A stretch of DNA of 64,000 nt from JBIOXB01 sp050732395. GTDB lineage: Bacteria; Zhuqueibacterota; Zhuqueibacteria; Zhuqueibacterales; Zhuqueibacteraceae. Numbering within the stretch: position 1 is the first letter of the stretch; every line of letters starts with the position of its first letter. Shown here one piece after another: positions 53,056 through 61,515 of the stretch. A program made the translations under genes and the position numbers. Where the stretch lies: positions 1 through 64,000 of the forward strand of contig JBOHQX010000274.1 of assembly GCA_050732395.1 (NCBI GenBank), read 5' to 3'. The notes under the pieces were generated by a model. The model was not told the origin of the DNA. It searched no databases and saw only the letters and a list, made by a program, of their open reading frames with translations.

Positions 53056-53125
53056 AGTTCCTCCATGAGAGTTGAAGTTTGAATAAGAAAGTACGCTCGC
53101 CGGATGGAGATGCGCAGCGACATCC

Positions 53126-53629
53126 CTAATGCTGTGCTGAACGAGCTCCTTGAATTGATTTTCCCAATTTTTTCAGCAGTTTGATCAAGAGATTTTTTTC
53201 GTTCGCGGAAAGCGTCTCGGTCATTGCGACGATGGTCGTGGCGTGAAGCGGAAAGATCCCGGCAATGAGCTTACCTCCGCTTTCGGTCAAATGAATGCGA
53301 TACGTCCGCCGGTCATCTTCTTCCATGACCCTTTGCACCAGCCCCTTTTCTTGCAGGCGATCCACCACGCCGGTAATATTGGCGCCGCTGGTCAAATACT
53401 TTTGGGCAATATCGCACATTTTCATCGGGCCGAGATGGGCCAGGGCTTCGAGCACGCCGAACTGCGGCGCGGTCAGGTCGTAGTTCTTGATTGCGGCAGC
53501 CTCCGCTTGCGCACAGGTGTTGAAACAACGAGCCAGCACCACCCATAATTTCAAAGAAACCCGCTGTTCCGGGCCGTTGTGCTCGCGGTCCAGTATCACC
53601 TCTCTGATCAAGCGCTGATTCATCACCAT
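53126..53629 (-). CDS. MarR family transcriptional regulator
   Basis: A 167-residue dimeric winged-helix repressor; an ATG six bases further in (53623, MNQRL) is an alternative start. Helix-turn-helix region MKMCDIAQKYLTSGANITGVVDRLQEKGLV near residue 70-98 and the wing VMEEDDRRTYRIHLTESG near 100 are canonical. It probably regulates itself and the downstream YceI gene through the AT-rich palindrome at 53684-53697. The effector is unknown. Confidence 0.92.
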   Translation of the reverse strand: MVMNQRLIREVILDREHNGPEQRVSLKLWVVLARCFNTCAQAEAAAIKNYDLTAPQFGVLEALAHLGPMKMCDIAQKYLTSGANITGVVDRLQEKGLVQRVMEEDDRRTYRIHLTESGGKLIAGIFPLHATTIVAMTETLSANEKNLLIKLLKKLGKSIQGARSAQH

Positions 53630-53683
53630 GCCATTATATTTAAACGCGTATTATCTTGATTGAGAAATTCAAAATATAAATTA

Positions 53684-53697
53684 TTTTAAATTTAAAA
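53684..53697. promoter_or_regulatory. Candidate MarR operator: 14-bp perfect palindrome
   Basis: TTTTAAATTTAAAA is self-complementary and lies 55 bp upstream of the regulator start inside a very AT-rich stretch (53633-53705) that contrasts with the GC-rich surroundings. A TATAAT-like hexamer on the minus strand at 53633-53638 is close to the start codon. MarR dimers commonly bind such palindromes. AT-richness alone makes palindromes easier by chance. Confidence 0.35.
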
Positions 53698-53814
53698 ATT
53701 AATACGAAAAAGGCAAGTTCAATTTTGAGCAGCTTGTGTTCATGATCGACCCGCAAGAGGAAAACCTCGGTTTCCACCTGAGCGCGCCGGGGCAAAGGGC
53801 ATCCACGCGCGGCG

Positions 53815-54720
53815 TCATTGCAGCCGGAAAAGTTTCATGGCATTCAGGCGAATGATTTTGGCAAAATCATCTTGCTTCAGATTTCTCTGCAATGCTTCCA
53901 CCATCGCTGCATACTTTTCGTAATGCTTCCCGCCGTAGTAAGTGGCATCTGTGCCAAAGAGAATACGATCAGCCCCGACCGCGGCGAACGCCTGCAAAAC
54001 TGCGTCCGGCTCCGCCTGCGAAGTTTCCAGATAGAGATTGGCGTCTTTGTCGTGCAAAGCACCTTTCACCGCTGCAATGGCATCCTGGTGCGGACCCAAG
54101 AATCCCATGTGATACAATATCACTGGCACGGAAGGATGGCGACGGGCCGCGGCGTAAATCCTCTCCGGTCCGGAGGTGCTGCCGGTGGCGCCGCAATGAA
54201 ACACCGCCGGAACATTGTATTTCTCGCAAAGCGCGAGATACCCATCCACGCAGGAACTGTCGGCGGGAAATTGGTTCATCTCCGGATGCAGCTTGACGCC
54301 GACGAAGCCGTGATCGCGCAAAAATGGCTCGACGTTTTGCGGAGAGCCCGCGGGATCGGTCGGGCGCGTCCACACCAGGCCGCGCAGTCTATCAGGATAC
54401 TTTTTGACGGTTTCCAGCGTGATGCGATTCGCGGTCACCTCGTCCAAATCCAACGTCTTGCCGGGCAGATGCGCGCCGTCAATGTTCGACACCAAAACCA
54501 GTTTGATACCGAAACGATCGATATTCTCCATTAACGTTTCCGTACTCAGGTCATAGCCGCGAAAACTGCCGAGGTGGCCGTGCACGTCGACGATGTTCAA
54601 ATCAACCCAGACAGGTTTTTGAGCCATGTTCGTTTCCTGAGCGAAGATGAGATGTGGGATCGTCAAACTGAAAAGAGCGGATAGCAATAAGTGGATGCAA
54701 GGTTTTCTTTGAAGTTTCAT
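53815..54720 (-). CDS. Secreted amidohydrolase-superfamily metal-dependent hydrolase
   Basis: A 301-residue protein with a signal peptide (residues 1-28, ending IFAQ). TIM-barrel amidohydrolase_2-like: NIVDVHGHLGSF near 42 (first metal His pair, HxH), VGVKLHPEMNQF near 140, VFHCGATG near 174, YHMGF near 203 and FGTDATYYGG near 255 (metal/catalytic Asp). It would hydrolyse or decarboxylate an unknown small molecule outside the cytoplasm. It follows the cysteine-desulfurase-like gene by 26 bp and is probably co-transcribed with it. Confidence 0.87.
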   Translation of the reverse strand: MKLQRKPCIHLLLSALFSLTIPHLIFAQETNMAQKPVWVDLNIVDVHGHLGSFRGYDLSTETLMENIDRFGIKLVLVSNIDGAHLPGKTLDLDEVTANRITLETVKKYPDRLRGLVWTRPTDPAGSPQNVEPFLRDHGFVGVKLHPEMNQFPADSSCVDGYLALCEKYNVPAVFHCGATGSTSGPERIYAAARRHPSVPVILYHMGFLGPHQDAIAAVKGALHDKDANLYLETSQAEPDAVLQAFAAVGADRILFGTDATYYGGKHYEKYAAMVEALQRNLKQDDFAKIIRLNAMKLFRLQ

Positions 54721-54746
54721 CGCCGTGCCGGGGCTAAAATTGGGCC

Positions 54747-56009
54747 TTACGACCGCTCTTGCAGAAGGGCAACAAGCCGATCGATCTCATCTATAGTGTT
54801 ATAATGCACCAATCCAACGCGCACCACCCCTCCCTGCTCTTCCAAGCCCAAGCGGGTGGTGACTTCGAGTGCGTAGAAATTGCCATCCCAGACATAAATG
54901 TTTTCCGCGGCCAGGCGTTCGGCCAGCACACGTGGAGAATATTTTTGCATGCGCAGAGCCACGGTCGGAGTACGTTGATGAAACCGCGAGGGCGCAGTTA
55001 TGCCGTAGATTTTCATACCGGGAATTGTGTGCAACCCGGCAATTAATTTTTCCGAGAGTTTTCTTTCGTAAGCTTGAATGGCAGCCATCGCACATTTGAG
55101 CTGTAATTTCCTTCCGCCAAAAGTTCCGAATGCGCTGGCATACTCGGCTGCAACATTTTGCCCTAGATCGGCAATATAGTCGATTGCGGCTTTCGTCCCG
55201 GCCAGGCCTTCGTGATTCAATGTTCCGGTTTCAAACTTGAAAGGCGGGTTTTTCTCTTGCGGCCGGACCTTGTAAGCCTGTAACCCTTCCAATATCTCGC
55301 GTTTGCCATACAAGACACCGACGTGCGGGCCGAAAAACTTGTAGGCCGAGCACGCGAGAAAATCGCAATCCAGCGCTTGCACGTCGATAGGCGCATGCGG
55401 AGCATAATGCACGGCGTCGAGGTAAACTAAGGCGCCGGCGGTGTGGGCTTTTTGAATGAGGCGCGTGACGTCATTGATCGTTCCCACGGCGTTGGAAGCC
55501 AATCCGGCGGCCACGAGCCTGGTTCTGTTGGAGAGCAGTTGATCGAGGCCATCGTAGTCGAGTGTGCAGTCTTCCGGCTTGAAATCGAGAAAGCGGACTT
55601 TGATTCCCTTTTCCTGCAGAGCCAGCCACGGCGAAACATTGGCGTCATGATCGAGGCGGGTGACGATGATTTCATCGCCTTCGCGCCATTCACGTCCCAG
55701 GCTGCGGCTGACATGAAACGTCAGCGTGGTCATATTGGCGCCAAAGACAATCTCGTTTGAGCTGGCATTGATGAAATCCGCCATCGCGGCGCGGGCGGCA
55801 TGCAGAATCTCATCGGTGCGCGCGCTCGTGCCGAAGGCACCGTGGGTGTTGGCATTGTGTACGATGAAATAATTCGACATCGCGTCAACGACGCGTTGCG
55901 GCACCTGCGTGCCGCCGGGACCATCGAAATAGATCGCCTGGCGGCCTTGCGCATCGCGCTGTTTCAGCGCCGGGAATTGTTCACGCACGTCGTTCAGATT
56001 CAGGTGCAT
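54747..56009 (-). CDS. Cysteine desulfurase-like protein (class V aminotransferase)
   Basis: A 420-residue PLP enzyme of the SufS/CsdA-like group. Start block LNDVREQFPALKQRD...IYFDGPGGTQVPQRVV, PLP-site DAVHYAPHAPIDVQALDCDFLACSAYKFFGPH with the lysine in SAYKFF, and FETGTLNHEGLAGT. It fits the long cysteine desulfurase-like family (TIGR01976-type). The substrate could be cysteine, selenocysteine or an unrelated amino acid, because these relatives are poorly characterised. The gene precedes a secreted amidohydrolase. Confidence 0.88.
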   Translation of the reverse strand: MHLNLNDVREQFPALKQRDAQGRQAIYFDGPGGTQVPQRVVDAMSNYFIVHNANTHGAFGTSARTDEILHAARAAMADFINASSNEIVFGANMTTLTFHVSRSLGREWREGDEIIVTRLDHDANVSPWLALQEKGIKVRFLDFKPEDCTLDYDGLDQLLSNRTRLVAAGLASNAVGTINDVTRLIQKAHTAGALVYLDAVHYAPHAPIDVQALDCDFLACSAYKFFGPHVGVLYGKREILEGLQAYKVRPQEKNPPFKFETGTLNHEGLAGTKAAIDYIADLGQNVAAEYASAFGTFGGRKLQLKCAMAAIQAYERKLSEKLIAGLHTIPGMKIYGITAPSRFHQRTPTVALRMQKYSPRVLAERLAAENIYVWDGNFYALEVTTRLGLEEQGGVVRVGLVHYNTIDEIDRLVALLQERS

Positions 56010-56095
56010 TTGAGTTGTCCAGATGGTTCCAAACCCTGACCGGTGATCGACTGAATCTATCTGACTGAAGCCTACTCATACGGGCCTGCCAAGGA

Positions 56096-57253
56096 TCAAT
56101 ATGCCGCGGCATAAAGTTGCAGGCTTTCCTCGTCGGTCAGTGCACGAGGATTAAATCTGCCGGTCCATTCCTGCATCGCAGCGTGGGCCAGTGCAGGAAG
56201 ATCGCGCTTTTCGACACTGCAATCGCGCAAGCGAGGAGGAAAATCTGCAGACGTCAAAAACTCTTCGATCTTTCCGGCCAATTTCTCGCCGCCTGCTTGC
56301 GCCGAATTCGTCGAGCTTGTATCCTCGAACAAATCGAAGTATTTTTCACCCGCACAAGAATCGTTGAAGCGAATGATATGCGGTAGCATCAATCCGACGG
56401 CGAGGCCGTGCGGGAGGCCATATTTCGCGGTCAACGGATTGGCGCAGGCGTGGGCGCCGCCGAGCATGGAATTTTCAATGGCGTGGCCGGCGAAATGCGA
56501 ACCCAGTAGCATCTCTGCAAGTATAGAAAGATTGCCCGAATTTTGCAAACTCGGAATAAAATTCTTGGACAGTAAACGCCACGCTTCTTTTGAGAACATC
56601 CGCGACACCGGATTCGCACGGAGAGAGACGTAGCTCTCGACGGCGTGTGCAATGGCATCGATACCCGTGACGGATGCAACTTTTCTCGGCACCGATGCGA
56701 GCAAGGCCGGATCGAGGATCACAATGCGAAATCTTGCTTTCACGTCGCCACACGCCATTTTGCGATGGGTGTCCGGCTGCACAATGAGAGCATACGATTG
56801 CGCTTCGCTGCCGGTGCCGGCGGTGGTGGGAATGCCAACCGAAGGTAACATCGGCTTCGTAGCTTTGCCGAAGCCCCAATAGTCTTCCATCTTACCGCCG
56901 TTGGTGAGCAGAAAATTGATGCCCTTGGCGCAATCCATCACGCTGCCGCCGCCGAGGGCAATGATAAGGTCGATGGGAAAATTCTCTCGCGTGTACGCGA
57001 CACCTTGGGCAACATGCGCAGTCGTGGGATTTTCTTTTACTTCATCGAAAACAAAACAGGTGAGATTTTCCTGTGCCAATGACTGTCGAGCTTTGTCGAC
57101 ATGACCGGAAGCAATCAAGCCAGGATCGGTAACGAGTAAGATTCTTTTCGCACCCGATGCTTTAGCGAGCTCACCCAGGCGTGCGAGCGCATTTTCTCCG
57201 AAGATGACACGAGTGGTGGGATGAAAATCGAACTGAAACAAGTCTGGATGCAT
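56096..57253 (-). CDS. Iron-containing alcohol dehydrogenase
   Basis: A 385-residue group III alcohol dehydrogenase: FDEVKENPTTAHV, IALGGGSVMDCAKGINFL near 97 (NAD(P) loop), the metal-binding stretch with HFAGHAIENSMLGGAHACANPL near 255 and the iron His in KYGLPHGLAVGLMLPH near 278. It interconverts an alcohol and an aldehyde. An aldehyde dehydrogenase-like and a LuxE/PaaK-like gene follow upstream on the same strand, suggesting it finishes reduction of a carboxylic acid to an alcohol. Confidence 0.92.
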   Translation of the reverse strand: MHPDLFQFDFHPTTRVIFGENALARLGELAKASGAKRILLVTDPGLIASGHVDKARQSLAQENLTCFVFDEVKENPTTAHVAQGVAYTRENFPIDLIIALGGGSVMDCAKGINFLLTNGGKMEDYWGFGKATKPMLPSVGIPTTAGTGSEAQSYALIVQPDTHRKMACGDVKARFRIVILDPALLASVPRKVASVTGIDAIAHAVESYVSLRANPVSRMFSKEAWRLLSKNFIPSLQNSGNLSILAEMLLGSHFAGHAIENSMLGGAHACANPLTAKYGLPHGLAVGLMLPHIIRFNDSCAGEKYFDLFEDTSSTNSAQAGGEKLAGKIEEFLTSADFPPRLRDCSVEKRDLPALAHAAMQEWTGRFNPRALTDEESLQLYAAAY

Positions 57254-57302
57254 TTCTCTCTAATTCATACTCGATGAAAATATGCAGCAAATAACCCATG
57301 AG

Positions 57303-57460
57303 CTATGCAAGGATCATATTTTCGATTGACGGATTGACCACAGTGAAATAGCCGTAGGCATCCGTATTCATTTCGATAAAGCGGCAAAAATGTGTTTCCA
57401 TCGTTCTTCTGTAATATAGATGGTGTTACCGTGACGATCCTGAACGCTTTCTTGCCCCAT
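57303..57460 (-). pseudogene. Two tiny coupled open frames, remnant of a toxin-antitoxin-like or host-inhibition gene
   Basis: Reading the gap on the minus strand: 57368-57460 encodes 30 residues, MGQESVQDRHGNTIYITEER then WKHIFAALSK, with GAGGGG upstream. Its DRHGN-IYITEERWKHI segment resembles the start of larger proteins of mobile or phage-linked type. The stop overlaps an ATG for 22 residues (57303-57371, MNTDAYGYFTVVNPSIENMI...). A truncated, degenerate remnant is the likeliest reading. Confidence 0.3.
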
Positions 57461-57538
57461 TTTCTTCACCCCTCTATGTCTGGCCTACAAAAATATGATA
57501 TTCACCACATGCAAACAATAATTGTTTTTCATAACTAT

Positions 57539-58972
57539 TCAGATCACCGCCCGGGCGGTAGTCTGAAACGCCCGCTGCCGGTACAAATGCTCGAACAAAT
57601 TCCCCTCGTGCGGTTGATCCCAGGAGATTCTATTGGTGGGAATCGGGCCGATATTGAGGCGATCGACATGCGGCGAAGCAAAAAGTGATTGAATGAAGGC
57701 TTCATTTTCCGTAATCGCCGTCAGCACAAGAGTTGAGCCGATACGCTTCAGCAGATCTCCTTGCGCCACTTCCACGACGCTGGCAAACGGAAACAAGAAT
57801 TCAACGTTTGCCAAAGGATGCTCGGGGTTTTCACACCAAACGATGGTGGGCAGCAGAAACGTGCACCCATCTTTTTCGACCAAACGCTTGCCGCCGCGAT
57901 GCTTTGCCGTCAAATCTTCCGCTCCAGGAACTTGAAGTTGTTGATCGATCATGGCGGAAATGCGTGCGGCGAATTTCTTATTGGTGAAAGCGGCAATTTG
58001 AGCATTAGGGTCATCCATGGCGCGCGCTTCAATTCTTGCCAGACGCCAGGCGAGCACTTCGGCGAGTTCGCGGCCATGCGCGGGCACCCAAATTCCGGAG
58101 GCATTCAAGCAGGATCGTCCACCGTTCTCCACGATGGAGGCAACCATCAAATCGAGATGCTTTTCCCACGAGTGGATTTGATCCTCCGCAATGATGATTT
58201 TGCTCCACCCCGGTCCGTGAATCTCCACACGCGGATCGTTGGCCCAGGCTTGCACGCTGGATTGATCGCCGAAAAACATCGCGCGACCGCAGCGCAACAA
58301 AATCTCCGTTGCGCCGGAGTGATCGGAGGGATAATAGCTGAAAGCCTCCGGCGGGCAGCCGGCAGCAATGAACGCTTGCGCGAGGCGAAACGGCGTCCAC
58401 GGCTCTTCACGTCCCGGTTTCAAAACCAGCGGAACCTTCAGCGGAATGGCCGGTAGCCAGAGCGAATGCACACCCGGAGAATTGCTGGGCAGGATCGCAC
58501 CGAGCGCTTGCGCTTGACGAGAAAAACTCAACATGCTTTGACCATGCTCGATCCAGCCATCATCTAGCACAGAAAGATCGAGCCCGCGCATCAGGCCGTG
58601 CAAGATCACTGGCATTTCCTTCAAAACCCGCTCGATCTTCGCCATGTTTCTGCGACAAAGGGTATGCGGCATACCTGTGGTTGCAGAAAGCTGTTCAACA
58701 TAATTCTGCGGACTCTGTGAAACGCCGTCCAAAGGCAAGTCGGCGTGCATGAAATTATCCGCCGCTTTCTGGCAAATTGCGATCAGATCGGCCGTGGCTA
58801 TTTCCTGCAGGGAGCGGCGGTTTTCTTCTGCAGAAGAAAAATCCTTAGCAATCAAGCCGCGGTTGGCCTGGCTAACAACGGCAACTGGCTCGCTGTCACG
58901 AAAGTGTTTGAGGGCAACCGTATCCAGGCTTTTGTACGGCTTGCCCGCGCGGAGAATAGGGATGTGGAGCAT
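57539..58972 (-). CDS. Aldehyde dehydrogenase-like acyl reductase
   Basis: A 477-residue ALDH-fold protein: LGAILPSNSPGVHSLWLPAIPLKVPLVLKPG near 165-195 (substrate/cofactor region), catalytic Cys in NGGRSCLNASGIW near 289, and NVEFLFPFASVVEV near 398. Its unusual N-terminus and the neighbouring adenylating enzyme favour reduction of an activated acyl group (LuxC-like) over simple aldehyde oxidation. Adjacent iron alcohol dehydrogenase and LuxE/PaaK-like genes support this. The 285-bp gap downstream contains only the small remnant frames. Confidence 0.8.
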   Translation of the reverse strand: MLHIPILRAGKPYKSLDTVALKHFRDSEPVAVVSQANRGLIAKDFSSAEENRRSLQEIATADLIAICQKAADNFMHADLPLDGVSQSPQNYVEQLSATTGMPHTLCRRNMAKIERVLKEMPVILHGLMRGLDLSVLDDGWIEHGQSMLSFSRQAQALGAILPSNSPGVHSLWLPAIPLKVPLVLKPGREEPWTPFRLAQAFIAAGCPPEAFSYYPSDHSGATEILLRCGRAMFFGDQSSVQAWANDPRVEIHGPGWSKIIIAEDQIHSWEKHLDLMVASIVENGGRSCLNASGIWVPAHGRELAEVLAWRLARIEARAMDDPNAQIAAFTNKKFAARISAMIDQQLQVPGAEDLTAKHRGGKRLVEKDGCTFLLPTIVWCENPEHPLANVEFLFPFASVVEVAQGDLLKRIGSTLVLTAITENEAFIQSLFASPHVDRLNIGPIPTNRISWDQPHEGNLFEHLYRQRAFQTTARAVI

Positions 58973-59009
58973 AGCTGCAACTAGTCTTGTAGTGTGTATA
59001 GGTTAAGGC

Positions 59010-59150
59010 GGATTATTGGATTATTGGATTAATGGATTGATGGAGTACTGGCTATGCATAGACGCTGACGCTCCCAGCATTCCAATACTCCATCACTCCA
59101 ATACTCCATCAATCCATCAATCCAATAATCCAGTAATCCATCACTCCCCC
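59010..59150. repeat. 8-nt tandem arrays in inverted pair
   Basis: Left arm 59010-59051 has units like GGATTATT and GGATTGAT; right arm 59078-59150 has their complements (ATTCCAAT, ACTCCATC, AATCCATC). The two can fold into a long imperfect hairpin. It lies 24 bp beyond the stop codon of the membrane protein (minus strand) and about 40 bp upstream of the aldehyde dehydrogenase-like gene. Confidence 0.85.
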
Positions 59151-59174
59151 ACCTCCTCAATCCACCAACGATTT

Positions 59175-59684
59175 TCATGCTTGCTTGCCCGGCGCTAGCC
59201 CGCTAAGCAAACGCCCGATGAGAGCGGCGAGCGCCATGATGATGCCATTGATCGCAACCCCGACAACGCGGCCGATCATGGCTTGCGACATGGGCATGGT
59301 CAATTGCTCCGGAGGATTCGTGAGAGCCTCGGCCATCGAAATGGAAAATTTAGCTGGATCGACATTGAGAGCATCCCAATGTACAAAATACGTATTCAGA
59401 CCGGCAGCGTAGCTGATAAGTGTAGCCACGAGAATGAGAAGCTGCGCCCAAACGCCGATACTGGCGCCGACCAGGACCGTACCCTTCCAATCGAATCCAC
59501 CAATTCTGTGAGAAAGAGCGCCAAAGTAGATGCTGCTCAGCAGCATCACGGAATATACTGAAAACATGGCATTGCCGCGCGGCGCATAAGGCACGCCGGC
59601 CAGTCCCAGACTGAAGCGTGCCACAGTCCAAATGAGAACCAGCAAAAACGGCAGCCGCACGAATCGCAGAACGGAGCTCAACAT
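59175..59684 (-). CDS. Integral membrane protein, unknown function
   Basis: A 169-residue protein with four TM helices (about 8-28, 42-60, 72-98, 140-162). AAGGAGGAG six bases upstream decides the start at 59684; the open frame reaches 59723. No family recognised. It is bracketed on both sides by 8-nt repeat arrays (59010-59150 and 59734-59829). Its position between aldehyde dehydrogenase-like and LuxE-like genes suggests the same transcript but no clear role. Confidence 0.75.
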   Translation of the reverse strand: MLSSVLRFVRLPFLLVLIWTVARFSLGLAGVPYAPRGNAMFSVYSVMLLSSIYFGALSHRIGGFDWKGTVLVGASIGVWAQLLILVATLISYAAGLNTYFVHWDALNVDPAKFSISMAEALTNPPEQLTMPMSQAMIGRVVGVAINGIIMALAALIGRLLSGLAPGKQA

Positions 59685-59733
59685 GGTTTCCTCCTCCTTG
59701 AATCGTAAAGTAAATAGCAGCAATGGAATGACG

Positions 59734-59829
59734 GGTTATTGGATTGATGGATTGATGGAGTGATGGAGTGATGGATTTGTGTGGATCCAACACTCCAACA
59801 CTCCATCAATCCAACACTCCATCAATACA
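59734..59829. repeat. 8-nt tandem arrays in inverted pair, second site
   Basis: Left units GGATTGAT/GGAGTGAT and right units CACTCCAA/CATCAATC are complementary and separated by about 15 bp. The array begins 5 bp beyond the stop codon of the LuxE/PaaK-like gene (minus strand) and ends about 50 bp before the membrane protein start. It is nearly the same sequence type as the array at 59010-59150. Confidence 0.85.
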
Positions 59830-59833
59830 TTCC

Positions 59834-60928
59834 TCAGTACACGCCAACGACCACCGACTCTTGCAGCCTCGAAAACAGCCTTAGATTCGTGACTCCATCC
59901 CATGGATACTTTTCGATGGGCTCGGCGCGCTCCCCCTCATCGCGCTCCAAAAAGCGCGGCATAAAAAACTCTTTGGTCAGCGTAGTCAACATCACGCGGC
60001 CGGTCCGGCCATACTCCACGGGCTTTTCGGGATCGTCGGGATCGACCAACTCAAACACCGCCCGCGGCAGCGGGGGATAATACGTGATCGCGTAATTATC
60101 CATGGGATCGAAAGGCTTGTGACACGCCAGGCCCATCAGAGTATTGCCATAGGTTGGCACAAAATCAACGCCAGGCACCAATTCTTCGCGCGCGAAGCGA
60201 TGAAACTGCGCGTTCATCTCGGTGCCGCCGCAAAAAATGCCGGTGATACCGTATTTGACCAAATTGATTTTTTCGCACAAAGCTTCAAGCAATTTGGGTG
60301 TGGTAAAAATGCATTTGATATTTTCGTGTGCGCGCAAAATGGTCAATCCTTGATCGATGACATGTGTTTTGTAGGCTTCCAATTCCTGGATTTTACCGCG
60401 CTTGATCAGCTTGTTCACCCAGCGTGGGTCGAGATCGACGTGAAATGCGATGCCGCCGCGATGCTGCGCCAGATGCTCGATGGAAAGGCGCAAGCGCCGC
60501 GGCCCGGTCGGTCCCAACATGAGCCAATCACAATTGAAAGGAAAAGTATCCGGCGACAACGTTTCACTGAACATCTCGTAATCGATACGAAAATCATCGA
60601 TGCCGATCCGGGTTTTGGGCACACCGGTGGTGCCGCCGGTTTCGAAAACGTTCACGGGCTTGTTCGCCAATGCTTTCGGCACCCAACGCCGCACCGGGCC
60701 ACCGCGCAGCCACCCATCGTCAAAATGACCGAGCAATTTGAGATCAGCATAGCCGGAGATCTCCTTGCGCGGATCAAAATTGAGCTTGCGCGCGAACTCC
60801 AGCCAAAAGGAGCAGCCGGTTTCAGGATTGAAATGCCATTGCACCATCTCGCGTACGTGTGCGTCGAGGCGCTGCCGTGCCGCGGCTATCTTATTTGACA
60901 GCGAGTTTTCTTGAATTATCATGTTCAT
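59834..60928 (-). CDS. Adenylate-forming enzyme (LuxE / PaaK-like acyl-protein synthetase)
   Basis: A 364-residue protein, shorter than phenylacetate-CoA ligases (about 430). AMP-binding P-loop VNVFETGGTTGVPKTRIG near 95, GITGIFCGGTEMNAQFH near 224, TYGNTLMG near 260 and a C-terminal GRTGRVMLTTLTKEFF. It probably activates a carboxylic acid as acyl-adenylate. With the neighbouring reductase (57539) and alcohol dehydrogenase (56096) it could form a LuxEC-like carboxylate reduction path. The substrate could be a fatty or aryl acid. Confidence 0.8.
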   Translation of the reverse strand: MNMIIQENSLSNKIAAARQRLDAHVREMVQWHFNPETGCSFWLEFARKLNFDPRKEISGYADLKLLGHFDDGWLRGGPVRRWVPKALANKPVNVFETGGTTGVPKTRIGIDDFRIDYEMFSETLSPDTFPFNCDWLMLGPTGPRRLRLSIEHLAQHRGGIAFHVDLDPRWVNKLIKRGKIQELEAYKTHVIDQGLTILRAHENIKCIFTTPKLLEALCEKINLVKYGITGIFCGGTEMNAQFHRFAREELVPGVDFVPTYGNTLMGLACHKPFDPMDNYAITYYPPLPRAVFELVDPDDPEKPVEYGRTGRVMLTTLTKEFFMPRFLERDEGERAEPIEKYPWDGVTNLRLFSRLQESVVVGVY

Positions 60929-60929
60929 G

Positions 60930-60956
60930 CCAGTAGTCAGTGATCAGTGATCAGTT
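60930..60956. repeat. 7-nt array (CAGTGAT) at the end of the S23 gene
   Basis: GTCAGTGATCAGTGATCAGT is made of 7-nt units and contains the stop codon of the four-helix-bundle gene (TGA read on the minus strand). It is inverted relative to the array at 61459-61515 on the other side of that gene. Confidence 0.75.
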
Positions 60957-61418
60957 GGGGTTGCTAACACTGTGGTTGTTCACAAAATATTCAACCACTT
61001 CTTCTCGTACAAAGCCCGCCAAATTGGAACAGAACTTTTCAGATTTAGCTATCATGCCGCCGAGCATGCGTCCAATTTCTTCGCACTGCCGTGTCAGAGA
61101 TGTGGCTTCTCTTTTATTCAGATACCCACAATCACATGCCGTATCAAGCCAATGCTGTGTTTCATTCTGTTCACCATCGGCATCAGTAAGTTTGCTTACG
61201 AAGTACTTTTCGTAACGTCGCTTTGCCCAGGCTTCAGATATCTGGGCACCAATCGATCTCGAACATCGACGAATCTGATCTGTTAGCGAATATGCTTCTT
61301 CACGCGGGAATCTCTTTGAAAATTGAAAAATTTCTATCGAAAGTTCTCTTGCTTTTTGATAAACCAAAAGGTCACGAAAACTCTCCGCATGTGGAAGATA
61401 GTTCACTGGCCCCTCCAT
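60951..61418 (-). CDS. Four-helix-bundle protein (S23 / 23S rRNA intervening-sequence type)
   Basis: A 155-residue helical protein: FRDLLVYQKARELSIEIFQF...SLTDQIRRCSRSIGAQISEAWAKRR...LTDADGEQNETQHWLDTA...GRMLGGMIAKSEKF, matching the S23 protein family often encoded in inserts of 23S rRNA genes and in intergenic positions. Function is unknown. It is flanked by inverted 7-nt arrays that also supply its stop codon, as if gene and repeats moved together. Confidence 0.88.
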   Translation of the reverse strand: MEGPVNYLPHAESFRDLLVYQKARELSIEIFQFSKRFPREEAYSLTDQIRRCSRSIGAQISEAWAKRRYEKYFVSKLTDADGEQNETQHWLDTACDCGYLNKREATSLTRQCEEIGRMLGGMIAKSEKFCSNLAGFVREEVVEYFVNNHSVSNPN

Positions 61419-61458
61419 TCTTTCGATTGTTTGACTGTTTTCTCACTGACACCTGTCA

Positions 61459-61515
61459 GTGGCCATTAATCACCAATCACTTGTCTACTGATCACTGATT
61501 ACTGATTACTGATCA
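61459..61515. repeat. 7-nt array (ACTGATC/ACTGATT) at the end of the beta-propeller gene
   Basis: Units such as ACTGATC and ACTGATT with looser units to the left. On the minus strand the array encodes the last residues and stop codon of the propeller protein ending at 61506 (GGSDQ, TAA). Confidence 0.8.
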
